A DNA stretch of 64,000 bases from Halichondria panicea. Its lineage: Eukaryota; Porifera; Demospongiae; Suberitida; Halichondriidae. Both the position numbers and the translations under genes were made by a program. How positions within the stretch are numbered: position 1 is the first letter of the stretch; each line of letters starts with the position of its first letter. This document shows positions 30,293-43,080 of this stretch, in pieces. Under the pieces are notes generated by a model, which saw only the letters and a list, made by a program, of their open reading frames with translations, did no database searches and was not told the origin of the DNA. The stretch spans positions 6,518,071-6,582,070 of the forward strand of contig NC_087380.1 in assembly GCF_963675165.1 (NCBI RefSeq), written 5' to 3'.

Positions 30293-30912
30293 GTGTGGTG
30301 GTAGTTATGCTTGCATAATAGTTACTCATGCAGCTGCCTTTATGTTAACCATTCATTTCATTCGTGCACAGTTTTGATTTGAAGCTGACGGCTGCCGTGG
30401 GCAACAAGACAGCCATGGTCTGGAAGCAAAAATCATAAGAACTATTAAACTGTTGAAATGCGACTAAATAATTATAAGTTGTAACTATACCTGATTCTAC
30501 ATGATATTTTAATTTGTCATAAAAATTATTACATGTATACATAATTTGATCCACCAGCATGCATGCTGCTATCTATATAGAGTTGAGAGTCTGAGACGAA
30601 GATTAAAACCAGCTGACAGCCCATGCAGGAGAGCTTGCGGCGATCAACTCATGATCATGTGTCAAATCTCACAGCAAGCCCATAACCCATAATTAATTAG
30701 CTTTATTAAATTATAGATGCAATACATGCAGTCAAGTCACGTCACATTGTACATGTGCTATATAGCCTCCCGGGTTTTCACTTTATAGGGCAAGTGACCT
30801 AGCGTTATTTATAGGACAACTTGGCTTTGGTACGAGGCTAGAATCTTAACAATTGGATCACATAATACTTTCTCGTATAGTAACAAAATATTCAATTAAT
30901 TTATGAAACACT
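30293..30912. other. Intergenic, 3' of OGFOD1
   Basis: AT-rich, no gene seen. GGTACGAGGCTAG at about 30830-30842 may be a solo TAGCCTCG-type transposon end. Confidence 0.4.
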
Positions 30913-33900
30913 TTAAGAGTTAGAGTCAGTATTCTCTACATAGGTTGCTTGTATGGTGTTAAGCCACACCCCCTCCGAGGCCCGGTGGTTGACATACTTT
31001 GTGAATGAGAGAGTGTCTGGCTCTTTGTAGACCAGGGAGAGGGCATTGGGACGAGGGACTATTGACAGCAGCTGCAGAGAGGGGGCGAGGGGTAGGAACA
31101 CTGTAATTAAACATTACTGAGTAGCAATCGAGAGTGAGCTCTAGGACACATTTCAACAGACAGACGTGTTAACAAAACTGCGTGTATGTACTATGACAAA
31201 TGATACATTGCAATTGGAAGGCACAAAATCATTATATGAAGTATCAACCTAAAATCATTTCAGCTATAAATCATTGTCTGCAAAAAGGAGAATTATTGCA
31301 TGCTAGCCAGAGAATTAAGCTTCCGTTTTACCAAAATCTGATGCGGGGAAGCAATTTTTTTTATTCTCTTTTTGTTTTATAGGCCACTAAAAATGTCACA
31401 CTAAGTTAAAAAAATGTACGCCTAAAACCTCATTTTAGACCAGTAGTTCAGTAGTTTTGACGATCTTTATACAGCAATAAAAAGGAGCAAGCGATGGTAA
31501 ATAAAGGAAGTGGGCGGGTCTAAGAACCATGCAATCTACTTGTATGGCTTTAATGGGACAACTTTTATAATTTGACATTGTTAATTACCTCCTCGTCAGC
31601 ATCCTTAGCAATATAAGAGACCACACCTCCATAGTCAGGTGACCAATCTGTACAAGGTAAATATAGGTACACCAAATTTCAACAATAAGTACTACATAAA
31701 TACTGTATAGTGGGTAATTTTCATGGGGTAAAAATCCATTATTTTCGTGGGCAAGCTGACCTCAACAAACATTTTACCCACAAGTCTTAGAGCACCTGGC
31801 TCAGTCATTTTGTAGCCTCACCGTCTGAGCAACAATGTAGTTGTGCGTCCAGTACAAATCTCCCGGTCCCCTCATCCCCTGCCAGAGTGTAGTCACCATG
31901 ACACCAGCGGTACACATCACAATGACACAGGGCAACCGCATTTTGCACTAAGTTTTCACTTTGTACAGAGTTTGTTGTTGTGCACTTAACACTCGGTTCA
32001 CCAACGTCTTTAACCCCGCCATCTTCATCATTTTCAAAGCTTTGTTCTCCATTTATTTTATTAACCTCTAACATGGAGGGACCAACTGAGCCGTCCCGAG
32101 AGGTGGGTGAAGCTGATAATCCTTCATCTGCGGAGACAGACACACAGTGAAACAATTAATGCAGTGCTGTGTGCATCCTACTACAAATATTTTTACAATG
32201 AGTTAATGTAGGCACTATTTGGGCTTTATCGTTCGATGTGTGAGACACAAAACTCTGCTGTGTCTACGTCTACGTAGTTAGGTGTGGAAGTACTGCAGGT
32301 GGTCACAATTACTCTGAACAATGGTCTATGATATTATAATCCCTCGGAACGTAATGTACCATCAACAACAGCTGAGTCAGCAGAGTCTCTAATGACATTC
32401 TCCGCCAGATCCAGCCCGGTGAGGTGTGAGAGGAGGAGACAGAACGGCTGGGAGGTGAGCACTCGGAGCAGCTGGCCCAGTGCGTCCTCAGGGCTCAACC
32501 GATGAACACGTCTACAGGGGAACAATTGAGTACATGTATATAGACACATGCACAACATCTCGGTTGATGGCATGTACGTGTATCTAACATTAATAGCTAA
32601 TTATTGAACATATAGATATAATGGGTATAAAATTAATGCTGCACAATAGAGACTTCAATTAAAGTAGCAATAAATTCAGTCCTGTGCAACACTAGCATTC
32701 AAGCTCCACCTACATGTGGCACTCCACTTCTATATTTAAAGGCTTTTCGATGAGAGGTACCTTTTATTTGCAGGGCCAACCACAGTCACCTTACATTCTT
32801 TCATATCTTCACAGATCTGCTGATACTTGTTGTCCTGTATAATTATACGCACAGTAAACATCACATGATTGACAAACTGTGAGAGTGGCTGCAAAATATT
32901 AAGAGCACTGACAAGATCACCCTCAGTAACCATGCCAATTAACAAGCCTAAGCACTGAATGTCAAACGTATAACGAGGCTCGTGTACAACCACACACAGC
33001 GGGAGGATACAGTACTTACATGTTTTATTCTTACCAGTAAGAAGTCTGGTAGCTCTACTTGTGACTCCTCTTCGAACTGTCCCTGTATCTGCTCATACAC
33101 TCCAATGTCCAGGTACACTGGGTTGATCCAGTCACTCAGCACTTCCAGCTACACAAAACACAGTTATGGCAGCCTAATGTACGATGATACTCGCTACATG
33201 TACTCGCTATATTCTAATGTACGATGATATAAATTATACCCAGGCCACGATAGCAAATCGCCTCGCTATACTACTATCAACACATTATTCAAACATGCAG
33301 AGTTGAAATTATGTATCATAATTATGCTATTTTTCCATCCGAAATAGTTCACTCCTGACATTACACTCAAGAATTATAAGCTTGCTAGCTACCCCATAAT
33401 AATAGCCATGTAGTTACAGTACCACCAACACTCACGCCCATAGGTAGTGGAGGATGAAGGGGTCTCGCGATGTCCTTATATGGAGGTGCTCTGACAGGGG
33501 GTGGGCCGTGAAACCAACCACTGACCGAGAGTCGAGTCTTTGTGCTCAGTACCTCCGATACCTGGACACATGAAAACGTAACGACTCTCATGAATTACAA
33601 AATCAAGTGTACATAATCAAATACTTTACAGGTCTAAATATACCTGATGAAAGGAGACGGCGTTAACATCAAAGAAGATAAAGTTGTTAGAGTCTGGAAT
33701 CAGACTCTGACAAATGGAACTGGGCTGGCCCTTGCCTGGAATGGGACCAGGACGTTATCCACAACCAACACATGCAGACTGGAATGTAACCAGGACATGA
33801 TTCACTACCCAAGACTGCAGGACTCACCGTCAACAGTAAAGAGGTCTAAAGAACCTGCAGAAGGAAAATATCACCTGAAAAGGTTACTTTTAAGTTCATA

Positions 33901-35362
33901 AGCTCAGCTAAGAACACCCACCGGCCCTGTTCCTCCCTGCACTCACCACCGTCCTCCTTGCTCCACTCTGGGACCAGGTAGAGGATGAACGCAATCCTCC
34001 GTCCCTCCAACTCATCGTCATGGCAAAGCAGGACATCTGAAGTGATAGAAACAGGGTAACAATCATTCTTTACCTCTTATTAGGATCATAGATCATACTA
34101 AATTCTACAAAAGTCAACACATTATGAAAAAGCATCACATCAATTAAGGCTCTTGATTTCAATGGATTGCACAGAAAGAGAACAGTATACATGTACTATC
34201 CTAAATTTTTGTTAAAGACAGGCACGAAATTAATATTTTTGTGTATACCTGTATACTCATACTTCGAGCATGTGATGTCAATGGTGTCAGTTAGCTGCAG
34301 ACCCGTCACTTGTCTCAACCAAGGAAGACACTGCTCTCTCAGAAGACACCTAGTGAGTGGTTAGTGTCCACGCTGCATCACTTTATAGGAGGGTATAGCC
34401 GTATACAAACACTGACCTTAGGGCTGATATACATCGGTAGTCAGTGAACTTCTTCAGATCATTCGACTGTGCAGTGACAAATATAGCAAGAAGTATTGAA
34501 TGAATAAATCCCATAATTATAGTTGCAGGGAGAGTAACGTCACACATAATAAACTATATACTTCTGCTCAGCTACTACCTAAAGTCTATTTGCATTGAGT
34601 TTGACCCCGGAAGTTATGTGGTCAACTATGGCTTCATTTATGCTTTATGTGGTGGACAAGTTTGCCTGGTAGCTGGTTGGAGCTTACCAGCTCTACAGCA
34701 TATAGATAGAAGCGCTTTTTAACAAGGAATCCAATGGTATATGAAACTTTGAATTTTAGTGAAGTATGACAAAGTTATGACAACTTTATGAAGGTCAAAC
34801 TTATGCATACAAGTAAAATATCTATTTTTAAACATGGTCGCAGAATTGATCTCTTTACGATATCCAATACTCACCTGATGAAACTGATAAAGGTCGTTGT
34901 TTTTCTCGTAAAACTTTAGTCTAAGCAGTTCCCTCGTGAGTCCCTCAAGGAGCCCCTCACGACTCGTCTCCATGGCTACAGGGGTCTTAATGAACTTGGG
35001 AAGTACGCAACATTGAAACGGTCGACATAGTAACTGTGCACCAGTGGCCACTGCAGAAACGCATTTGGTGATAATTTATGCTAAAATTCAAATGCAACTT
35101 ACAATCATTGAAGTATCCATTTTCTCTGAATTAATAGAAATAATAATTGTTATTACTCTTGTAGCTATATGCAGCAAGCAAGTAGCTATAAAGCTTTAAT
35201 AGTGATTTACCTCCAAGTTGACGATAGCTTTTCCTGGAAGTTTGCACTTCTGTAATCTGAATTTATAGAGTATACTACTTTTGGGTGGGTCTGCTCTAGC
35301 AGCTGCTTCTTTGCTGGTGGTGCTGAACGGTCAGAACTTTGAAAAGTGGAAGCTCTTTTCAT
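30913..35362 (-). CDS. OGFOD1: Prolyl 3-hydroxylase OGFOD1 (2-oxoglutarate/Fe(II) oxygenase), 15 exons
   Basis: Exons on the minus strand: 35211-35362, 35103-35125, 34875-35050, 34417-34466, 34249-34349, 33947-34036, 33828-33854, 33644-33735, 33436-33561, 33035-33148, 32761-32834, 32360-32511, 31822-32127, 31589-31647, 30913-31071. All use GT-AG sites and total 1,701 nt, 566 residues (human about 540). The iron site is visible as HDD in [19 protein letters not shown] and the second histidine in VSFHQ; the 2-oxoglutarate arginine is in [11 protein letters not shown]. The C-terminal half has DWINPVYLD and [20 protein letters not shown], matching the second OGFOD1 domain. The family hydroxylates a proline of ribosomal protein uS12. 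An acidic, poorly conserved linker is in exon 13. ATG at 35362 (MKRASTF) is preferred over an in-frame upstream ATG at 35464 because of family length. No defects seen. Confidence 0.93.
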
Positions 35363-35519
35363 CTTCTTGATCTTGCTAAGCCAGAAGGTGTGTCCACGTG
35401 GTTTGGAGGCAACAAACAACAACATAATCGACATGCGCATGAGCGCAGACTGCAGAGGTGACACACCCTTCTTTGTTTTTCGATTCTAGAGAGTCGATTT
35501 GTACGATCTCGCTGAGCAG
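35363..35519. promoter_or_regulatory. Shared head-to-head promoter region
   Basis: Only 157 bp separate the start codons of OGFOD1 (minus, 35362) and the DUF3395-repeat gene (plus, 35520). The segment is less AT-rich than its surroundings and contains the near-palindromes CATGCGCATG and TCGATTCTAGAGAGTCGA. A two-way promoter is inferred from spacing alone. Confidence 0.5.
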
Positions 35520-37451
35520 ATGGCTTGCAATTTAAAAATCTTAGGAGCAGCCTGGGGAACCGCTGATGTCACTGCTGAAGTATGGAGCATGGTGAAAAAA
35601 GATTGTCTCGTTGTTGAAGCAGAGAACTCAACCTTTGGTTTTGACCCTATGCGTGGGCATAATAAGTTTCTTGTTGTGTGTTACCAATATGCAGATCAAA
35701 AACCTCTCATTACTGCTGTAAAAGAGCATGATTCAATCCGTCTTTCAAAGGCCAAATCTCAGGAGAATGAAACATCAATATCTTCGGAAAGTTCCACAAC
35801 ATCTTCTCACCAGCCTGCTCCTAAAGGAACCATCACCATTCTGGGAGCTGTGTGGGGAGTCAAGGATGTTACGGAGCTTGCTCAACAGTTTGTTATGGGA
35901 GGTGGAACCAAGTTCATGAAGCCTGCAACGAAAGAAGTGTGGAAAGGAATCGATGGTTGGCCGGGTGCGGTGAAGACCCTTGTTGTTATCTATCAGTACT
36001 CTGATATTTCAATGATGAGTATTGCTAGGGAGACGGAAACAATGCATTTTGAAGTATCACCTCCTCTTTCATCCTTGGTGCAGCATACGGGCTTGAACCA
36101 GTGACGCAGCAAGTGCGAGAGCTCATCAAAAATCGTCAACTTCATTTGACACCAAAGTTGATTCTCCCAGATAATACCTGGCCGGGGCACTACTACAAGA
36201 GCTTTGTGATGGTCTACCAATATGGTATTGAAAAACCTCAGTTGCTTATTTCCGACAGCTCTACGAAAGTTAGCATCTTATATGAGCGTCACGAACAAGA
36301 AGAAGTCAACAAAGAAGTCGACCTAGACCACCTTTTGATTCTTGGAGCAGCATATGGATTAATAAATGTGACAGAAAACATACAAGATATTGTCAAGGCG
36401 TTACAACACATCGAATTGTCTACTATGGTGAACAACTTGACGATGAAATGCGATGGTTTGAAATTTCATGACAAGACGTTGGTAGTAATCTATCAGTATG
36501 GACGCAGCCCGCCAGTTGTGTCCATCACCCAGGAGGGAAAATGTTGAAATCACGAAGATGCTACCACCAACTTATGTAGGGTTTCTCGACTCAACAAATT
36601 TGGTGGACGATGCAGATGTGATTTTGCTCAGTGCTGTAAACAACAATTATGTGGCATACATACCCAACGATGACAAGCTTGGAGCTACCACTAAAAACTC
36701 TGGCTGCGAATTCACAATCGAGCCAGATTCTCCTGGAATGTATTACCTCCAAGAAAAGCAGTCGAGGAAATTTTGTTCAGTGAATATAGATGGCTACCTC
36801 ACTTTGAAAAGCGAAGAGGGAAAAACGTTGTTCAAGCTAATGCTCTCAACAACTGGCAAAGTTCGGCTTGCTACAACTGACAACAAATTTGTTCGACTTA
36901 CTGATGACAATTTTTTGAAAGCTGATACTACTGAGCACCTTATTGCAAGCACATCTTTTCAGTTGGCAGTGGATTGTGCTGGCAATAGCCAACAACCTTC
37001 AAGCACCGAATGGAGAAACCTTTCCAGCCACAAAAAACTGCGGCTCTCATTTATTTGCGAAGTGACTAGGGGATTTTTTCTGGTACTAGGCTTCAAGTCA
37101 TTCTTACGCACAGCCTCACCTAGCGTTGGACTACTCCATCTAATCCAGGGCAATGAAAATTCCGTGAAAGCTCTTCATACACTCAGGAAAGAACTACGAC
37201 CCACAACAAGTGTGACGAAAGCTGTTTGCTCAGCAATTTGCTTCTTGAATATTGTCTGGAAGGAGGGACTGTTGTGGAAGGTATTCAAATTCTTACAACT
37301 TGAAGAGGGTGTGATAATCTACACTGAAATCTTTACTCAAGTTATCCAAGTGCTACTTCTTCCTGAAGCCGAAGCAGCTCTTTTACTAGGCAGTTTTACT
37401 ACCTGGGCGCTCGAGCTGATCAATACCAGCAAGAAAGTTGCTGTAGACTGA
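35520..37451 (+). CDS. DUF3395-repeat protein with beta-trefoil-like domain (two compensating frameshifts)
   Basis: Single exon, about 643 codons. Four repeats of a domain like the DNAJC11 C-terminal DUF3395 occur at about 35530-35735, 35823-36010, 36065-36255 and 36330-36520, each as ILGAxxGxxxVT ... K(T/S)xVVxYQY. After these, residues from about MLPPTYVGF (36558) to FQLAVD (36972) read like a fascin-type beta-trefoil (YVAYIPNDDKLGA, YLQEKQSRKFCSV, GYLTLKSEEG). A hydrophobic helical tail (AICFLNIVWKEGLLWKVF, LLLPEAEAALLLGSF) ends the protein. The frame shifts by one base loss near 36065 and one base gain in the A4 run at 36538-36541; the reading is otherwise clean. Either the gene is decaying or these are sequence errors. 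Function unknown. A paralogue starts at 130. Confidence 0.72.
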
Positions 37452-37700
37452 CAAACCTTCATAGTGACTAGTTTATTAGTTTATTAGTTACCTTGTATAC
37501 ATACTCGATTGATTGTTTATTTTGTGATCCACCTAGCTGTCACTGAGTTTTTACTACCTTGGGCGCTCGAGCTGATCGATACCAGCAAGAAACTTGCTGT
37601 AGACTGACGAACCTTCATAGTGACTAGTTTATTAGTTTATGTATATATACATACTCAATTGATTGTTTATTTTGTGATCCACCTGTCACCAAGTTTTAAC
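37400..37700 (+). repeat. Tandem duplication of the gene's 3' end (~150 bp)
   Basis: TTTTACTACCTGGGCGCTCG ... AGACTGACAAACCTTCATAG...GTTTATTTTGTGATCCACCT (37391-37535) is repeated at about 37548-37688 with a few changes. The copy includes the last 17 codons, the stop and the putative 3' UTR. Confidence 0.88.
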
Positions 37701-38102
37701 AAAATGTTGCAGTAACAAGTTGTATACTGCATGCTATAATATAGCATGTTGCAAGGGTCTAATGAAAATCATTTATACTTATATAGCCACACATGCAGTC
37801 AAAAATATTCATTCCCATGCAGGTGTAACTGATCGAATCGACTCTTTTAAAACGTTGACTCCGTTTCATAACATTTGGATTTTGACACAAACGGCACCCC
37901 ATACGCTCACGCATCAAGGCATAATTATCATGTTAAATATAATATACAATGTATGTATGACAGTGTCTGTCACTATACAATAAGTTAACAATAAAATAAT
38001 ACATCATCAGCAGTCAATGCGTGTTGTCCATAGCTTGAGCCTACATATTGATAAACTAATCACCTAACACTCAAATGTTGTATGGGATGAACTATATGGT
38101 TG
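37701..38102. other. Intergenic, between converging genes
   Basis: About 400 bp of AT-rich sequence with no recognised feature. Confidence 0.4.
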
Positions 38103-41100
38103 TTAGGGGTCACTGGGATCAATGATGGCGGAAGTGTCCACTCTGTACATCCACACCCCAGGCCTCCCAACATTGTTAGTGGTCACGATGTTCATGATAG
38201 CTTCTGATAAGGAGTCAGTAACAGTCACAGAGCGGACACCATCACCACCGTTGATTCCAGCCAGTGCATAACCACTGTTTGTCCATTGTATGTCATCGTA
38301 GAGGAAGATGACAAATGAACGTTGACCATCTGTTGCCATGACGATTTGGAAAGTATTTACCTGAATCCAACACAATAATAATCCAGTATTGTATATATTC
38401 AAGTGTTATATCGACTCACCTCAGGACTAAAACTAAAGGCCTGATGGAGTTGAAGCCAAGTAGCAATGAACAGGGACGTAGGAGTGAAGGTAGGCTGGTT
38501 AGGAAAGGCAGTGCTCACTTCATTAGCAGCTCGTGTGAGGAGCATGGAGTCTTGAGTCTCTGCATAAGTACTAACCCACTAGAACGTGAATCGGTATTTG
38601 ACCAGAATGGGGCTAATACCGGGGGGTTGGACGATACAAGTGGGAAATCTTCTGTAAAAGAATTTGTAAACGAAGCACTGAGAGACACATCTCCATTTGT
38701 GTTGACCTGATAAAATTATGTGTACTGTGAATTCACAAAAACACAACAGGGCAGACTTACAAAGATGGAAGTGTGATCTTGTCCCAGAAACCTGAAAGGA
38801 CCATTCTGTAAATCAACTTTTGTGGTTCCATCAAGAGATGAGGCGCCTCGTACAAATGAAGTGCAGTAGAGCACAGGCTCACCTGTAAAGGGGCAACAAA
38901 CTAACAGCTGATACATGCACTCAACTACTCACTGTCATTAGTGAACAGGGCTACGATGGCAGAGTTTATATAGCCCACAGGTGTCACTGTTGCCAATGCA
39001 ACAAGTCTTCGGTTGTTGCCGATGAGGGTGGGCCTGAAACTCAGTTTAGTGTTGGGGACAGACCCAGAGGGAAAGGTCAGTGTGTTGAGCACATTGTCTA
39101 TTTCAATTGTGATCTCAGTAGGGAAAGCCAATGTCCCAGACACAAGTTCAATAACCACCTCATCACAAATTGTAACCAACCACGTCTTGTGTAAACCTGA
39201 ATACTGGTTCTGTATGTGTGGGGGATACCAAATTGCACACAACAATAATTCACCTACCATCAGTGTCCACTCTGTACATCCACACTCCAGGCCTCCCCAC
39301 ATTGCTAGTGGTCGTGATGTTCATGATAGCTTCTGATAAGGAGCCAGGTACAGTCACAGAGCGGACACCATCACCACCGTTGATTCCAGCCAGTGCATCA
39401 CCACCGTTTGTCCCTTGTATGTCATCGTAGAGGAAAATGACAAATGAACGTTGACCATCTGTTGCCATGACGATATGGAAAGTGGTTACATGCATGAACC
39501 AGTATTGTATATTCAAGTGTTATATCGACTCATCTCAGCACCAGCACTAAAGAGAGGGATTTGAAGCCAAGTAGCAATGAACAGGGACGTAGGAGTGAAG
39601 GTAGGCTGGTTAGGAAAGGCAGTGCTCACTTCATTGGCAGCTTGTGTGAGGAGCATGGAGCCTTGAGTCTCTGCATAAAGTACTAACCCACCAGCACGTG
39701 AATTGGTATCTGACCAGAAAGGGGCTAATAACGGGGGATCTTCAGATTCAAGTGGGAGCACTTCCGGAGAAAAATTTGTAAACGAAGCAATACATCACCA
39801 TTGGTGTTGTTGACCTAATAAAATGCATGTGTATACTGAAAACACAACAGGGAAGACTTACAAAGATAGAAGTATAATTTTGTTCCAGAAACCTGAAGGG
39901 ACCATTCTGTAAATCAACTTGTGTGGTTCCATCAATAGATGAGGCGCCTTGTACAAATGAAGTGCAGTAGAGCACTGGCTCACCTGTAAGGAGGCAACAA
40001 AGTAACAGCTGATACATACACTCAACTACTCACTGTCATTAGTGAACAGGGCTACAGTGGCGGAGTTCATATTGAATTGAAATGAGCCCAGAGGTGTCAC
40101 CGTTGCCGTGGCGAAAAGAACCCGATTAGTGCCATTGAAGGTGTTGGTTAAATTGAGTGAAGAGTTACTGTTGGGGACAGACTCAGAAGGAAAGGTCAAT
40201 GTGTTGGATACATTGTCCATTTCAATGGTGATGTCAATAGGGATAGCAAGTGTCCCAGACACAAGCTCAATGCCAAATACCATGGCAACACCCTCACTCT
40301 CACAAGCTGTCACCACGTCTTGTGTAAACCTGAATACTGGCTCTGCATGTAAATGAGGGAGGAGGGTACCAAATTGCATACAATATAATTCACTTACCAC
40401 CACTATTTACAATAATAACGGTGACATTATTGATGACGTTGACATTAGGATTGAGGGATTGTGCTGTCACCAGGAACACTTCAGCAAACTCTACCAAATC
40501 ATCAGATACAATATTAATGTCTATGCACATCTCAGATCCTGGTCCGTCACGAACGGTTCCACTAACAAACGTGACTTTGGCATTGACAGCAGTGTAGTCA
40601 CCTGGCTCTATATGAGGGAATGAGCAACATGACGTCATGCACTGACTATATACCGTATAATAATTATTATAGCGTGTATACATTTCAAGGGTATAAATGT
40701 TTGCGGCTTTCGCTGATTAAGGGTGTATCACAATTTAATATCGCGTGCATGCATGCTGCAGAAAGGCTGCTATTCAGCGAAAATTAAAGCGAAAACCTTT
40801 CTAATGGTCATTCCGCGCAAAACTTTATACCCTCAAAATATACCCGCTATACGGTAGTTACCAGTGGCACTTCCATCTTGTGTGAACACTCTTATTTCCA
40901 CATTTCTGGGCGGAAAGATGTCAGTAACTATCTCCACACAGATGCGAATTGTTCTATCCTCTTCTGCTCTAGAGATCACCTCCTGACTAAACTGAAAGTC
41001 AAGTGCTGTACGGATAGAAAACCTATAATTTATTGTGCATACAATTTGTACAACTCAAGTAGCAACAAAAAATGAATTGTTGAGATTGTGTGGCACACAG

Positions 41101-42517
41101 TGTCTAATTCATAAAAATATAGTACTGTATAGTGCTAGAAAGATATGCGAGCTAAAATATTCCGTTTATAAGGCTACGAAAACATTATTCATGCGATTTA
41201 TCTTATTTCCTCGATATTTAAAGGATATATAAGAGGCGCAATTTCAATGAGGATTGTACAAGCCTCGAATAAATGTGCAATGTGATACAAAATCAATGTA
41301 TGCGATACGATAACCAGTTAAAGGCACTAGCTCGCATAAATGCCAGTTTTTATCAAATATGTATAGCACTAGAGTAGTAGGCATCTTACGTGTGGTTGCA
41401 ACAATTTGCAATTGTTCAAATCTTTCTGGTTGTTCCCTGTACGGATCATGTGAGTGCATGGGTAATCCGTGTTATGAACAAAGAGAACATGTAGGGTAAG
41501 GCTCATAATACAAGTCTAGCATACAGGTCCATAGAAATAATGAGTGGCTCTTTAGAGCATGTAAACATGAAACTATAGTAAAGCTCTTATATATAGATGT
41601 TACATGCATGATTAGATATACCTGTTAGTACAATTGAGTACCACATCGATCACCGTTTTTCCAGCACTGGGTTGACAATATGCCGGCTAACAAGTGCAAG
41701 GAGAATCTCATTGTCAGTGTAATCTACAAATAATATTAACCACATTTTCAAACGATATAACATTTCAACATACTACACTCAATTTTTCCGTCCAATGCCT
41801 GACCCACATGACAGACCTGCCAGGAGATTAGCGGTGACCTCAGCATCCTGACCACTGGGGATAACCAGCTGTAGGGAGTGGGTACATGGTTACACTATCA
41901 GGTATGGCTATATATACCTGTGGTGAAATGTTGCCCAGATTAGGGATGGTCGTGACGCTGGTGAAGAAGACGAACACTTCAGCTCGAGTTAAAGGGCCTG
42001 TGTGTAACATGTGAACACGAGGATAACACTCAGTGTGCATGTTAGAGCAAGCTCAAACTCACCTGGGCCAGGAAAGACTGTGACAGAACCATTGGTTAGG
42101 GGGGCCTCTCGATAAAACTCTTGTTGAGAGCCACTGTTATCCAATATTGTCAGTTTGTTAATTGGAGCTGGCAGCCTATGAATTATAATAATTATGAACA
42201 CAGAATCCCACATGTGTATGCACGTAAGCATATACCTCCTAATCACATTCATTGTTGCCATGTCCACGATGCTGACGACTTTGTTCTTATACGTGATCCC
42301 AGCATCAAAGGGAATGTTGACATCATCCACACTGCATGCCAGACTCCTAGCCTGCTCTTCTGTGCTGCGTCTCACTCGATGCACATACTCCACTTGTCTC
42401 CTCACTCTGGAATTCTGTACATATAGCATGCAGAAGAATATTACGTCTATAGTTTATATAATAATGACATCGCCTTACAAATTGATCAAGTTTAGCAGGC
42501 ACCCCACTGCGCTGCAT
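38103..42517 (-). pseudogene. Calx-beta/NIDO protein pseudogene (inverted copy of 55198-60577)
   Basis: Exons equivalent to exons 6-22 of the plus-strand gene can be placed: 42479-42517, 42236-42414, 42063-42175, 41918-41997, ~41782-41868, 41622-41723, 41390-41436, 40862-41005, 40398-40607, 40034-40342, 39862-39983, 39533-39814, 39258-39486, 38933-39209, 38761-38882, 38420-38706, 38103-38360. Lesions: the signal-peptide and CUB exons are deleted, joining the start ATG directly to exon 6 (MQRSGVPAKLDQF); a 4-base insertion near 41812; a 2-base insertion in an A run near 41660; the first NIDO donor changed from GT to AT (39531-39532) and the next acceptor AG lost (~39487); a one-base deletion in the last NIDO (~38567). 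Domains that remain are Calx-beta-like repeats and two NIDO modules (NTFQIVMATDGQRSFVIFLYDD...GVWMYRVD). It is very similar to the plus copy at DNA level. Confidence 0.88.
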
Positions 42518-42675
42518 GGTGTAGCAATTGTCTGCAGGTACTATATAATTATATGAGGACTGCAGGCAAAGCTGTACCGAAACTGCGAGGTCTTTTTCTT
42601 TTTTATAGTATACAATGCTGATGTTGTAACATGATGATGGTGGAATGTAACATCATTTGTGTCTATATATAGAAG
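42518..42675 (-). promoter_or_regulatory. Upstream block shared with the plus-strand NIDO gene
   Basis: CTGCAGACAATTGCTACACC before the ATG and the preceding GCTTTGCCTGCAGTCCTCAT-like stretch match 55060-55197 and 62466-62640. All three copies thus keep the region just 5' of exon 1. Confidence 0.6.
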
Positions 42676-43080
42676 ATGGCACAAAATTATGTTCTCAATT
42701 TTCATGATTACTTTGGAATGAGTTCTCTAATTCGTAGCCTCAATATCACATTCGTGTCTATATTGAATGGCACAAAGAATTAAAAATTATGTTCTCAATT
42801 TTCATGGTTACTTTGGAATGTAGCCTCAATATCATTCGTGTCTATATTGAATGGCACAAAAAATTAATAATTATGTTCTCAATTTTCATGGTTACTTTGG
42901 AATGAGCCTTTCATGAGTATTGAATGGCACAAAGAATTAAAAATTATGTTCTCAATTTTCATGGTTACTTTGGAATGTAGCCTCAATATCATTCGTGTCT
43001 ATATTGAATGGCACAAAAAATTAATAATTATGTTCTCAATTTTCATGGTTACTTCGGAATGAGCCTTTCATGAGTATAGC
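42676..43080. repeat. ~100-bp tandem repeat, 4-5 copies
   Basis: TTATGTTCTCAATTTTCATG followed by (A/G)TTACTTTGGAATG and ATTGAATGGCACAAA(A/G)AATTAA recurs at about 42690, 42790, 42873, 42944 and 43029. Some units lack the CCTCAATATCATTCGTGTCT segment. It is absent from the equivalent place in the other two copies. Confidence 0.85.

Noticed and set aside
31072-31101. Earlier 3' splice site for the last OGFOD1 exon
   Set aside because: Using the AG before 31100 breaks the frame; the AG before 31071 joins EE to [15 protein letters not shown] in frame, as in the family.
35363-35464. Longer OGFOD1 N-terminus from the in-frame ATG at 35464
   Set aside because: It would add 34 residues not expected in the family and would leave almost no promoter; the ATG at 35362 gives a more usual length.
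36530-36547. Programmed -1 frameshift at GGGAAAA
   Set aside because: The heptamer fits the -1 pattern, but the downstream frame needs +1 (or loss of one A), so slippage of the usual kind would not give the observed protein.
42121-42556. Plus-strand open frames of 100-120 codons, mirrored at 56211-56576
   Set aside because: They are antisense shadows of NIDO-gene exons 6-8 in both inverted copies.
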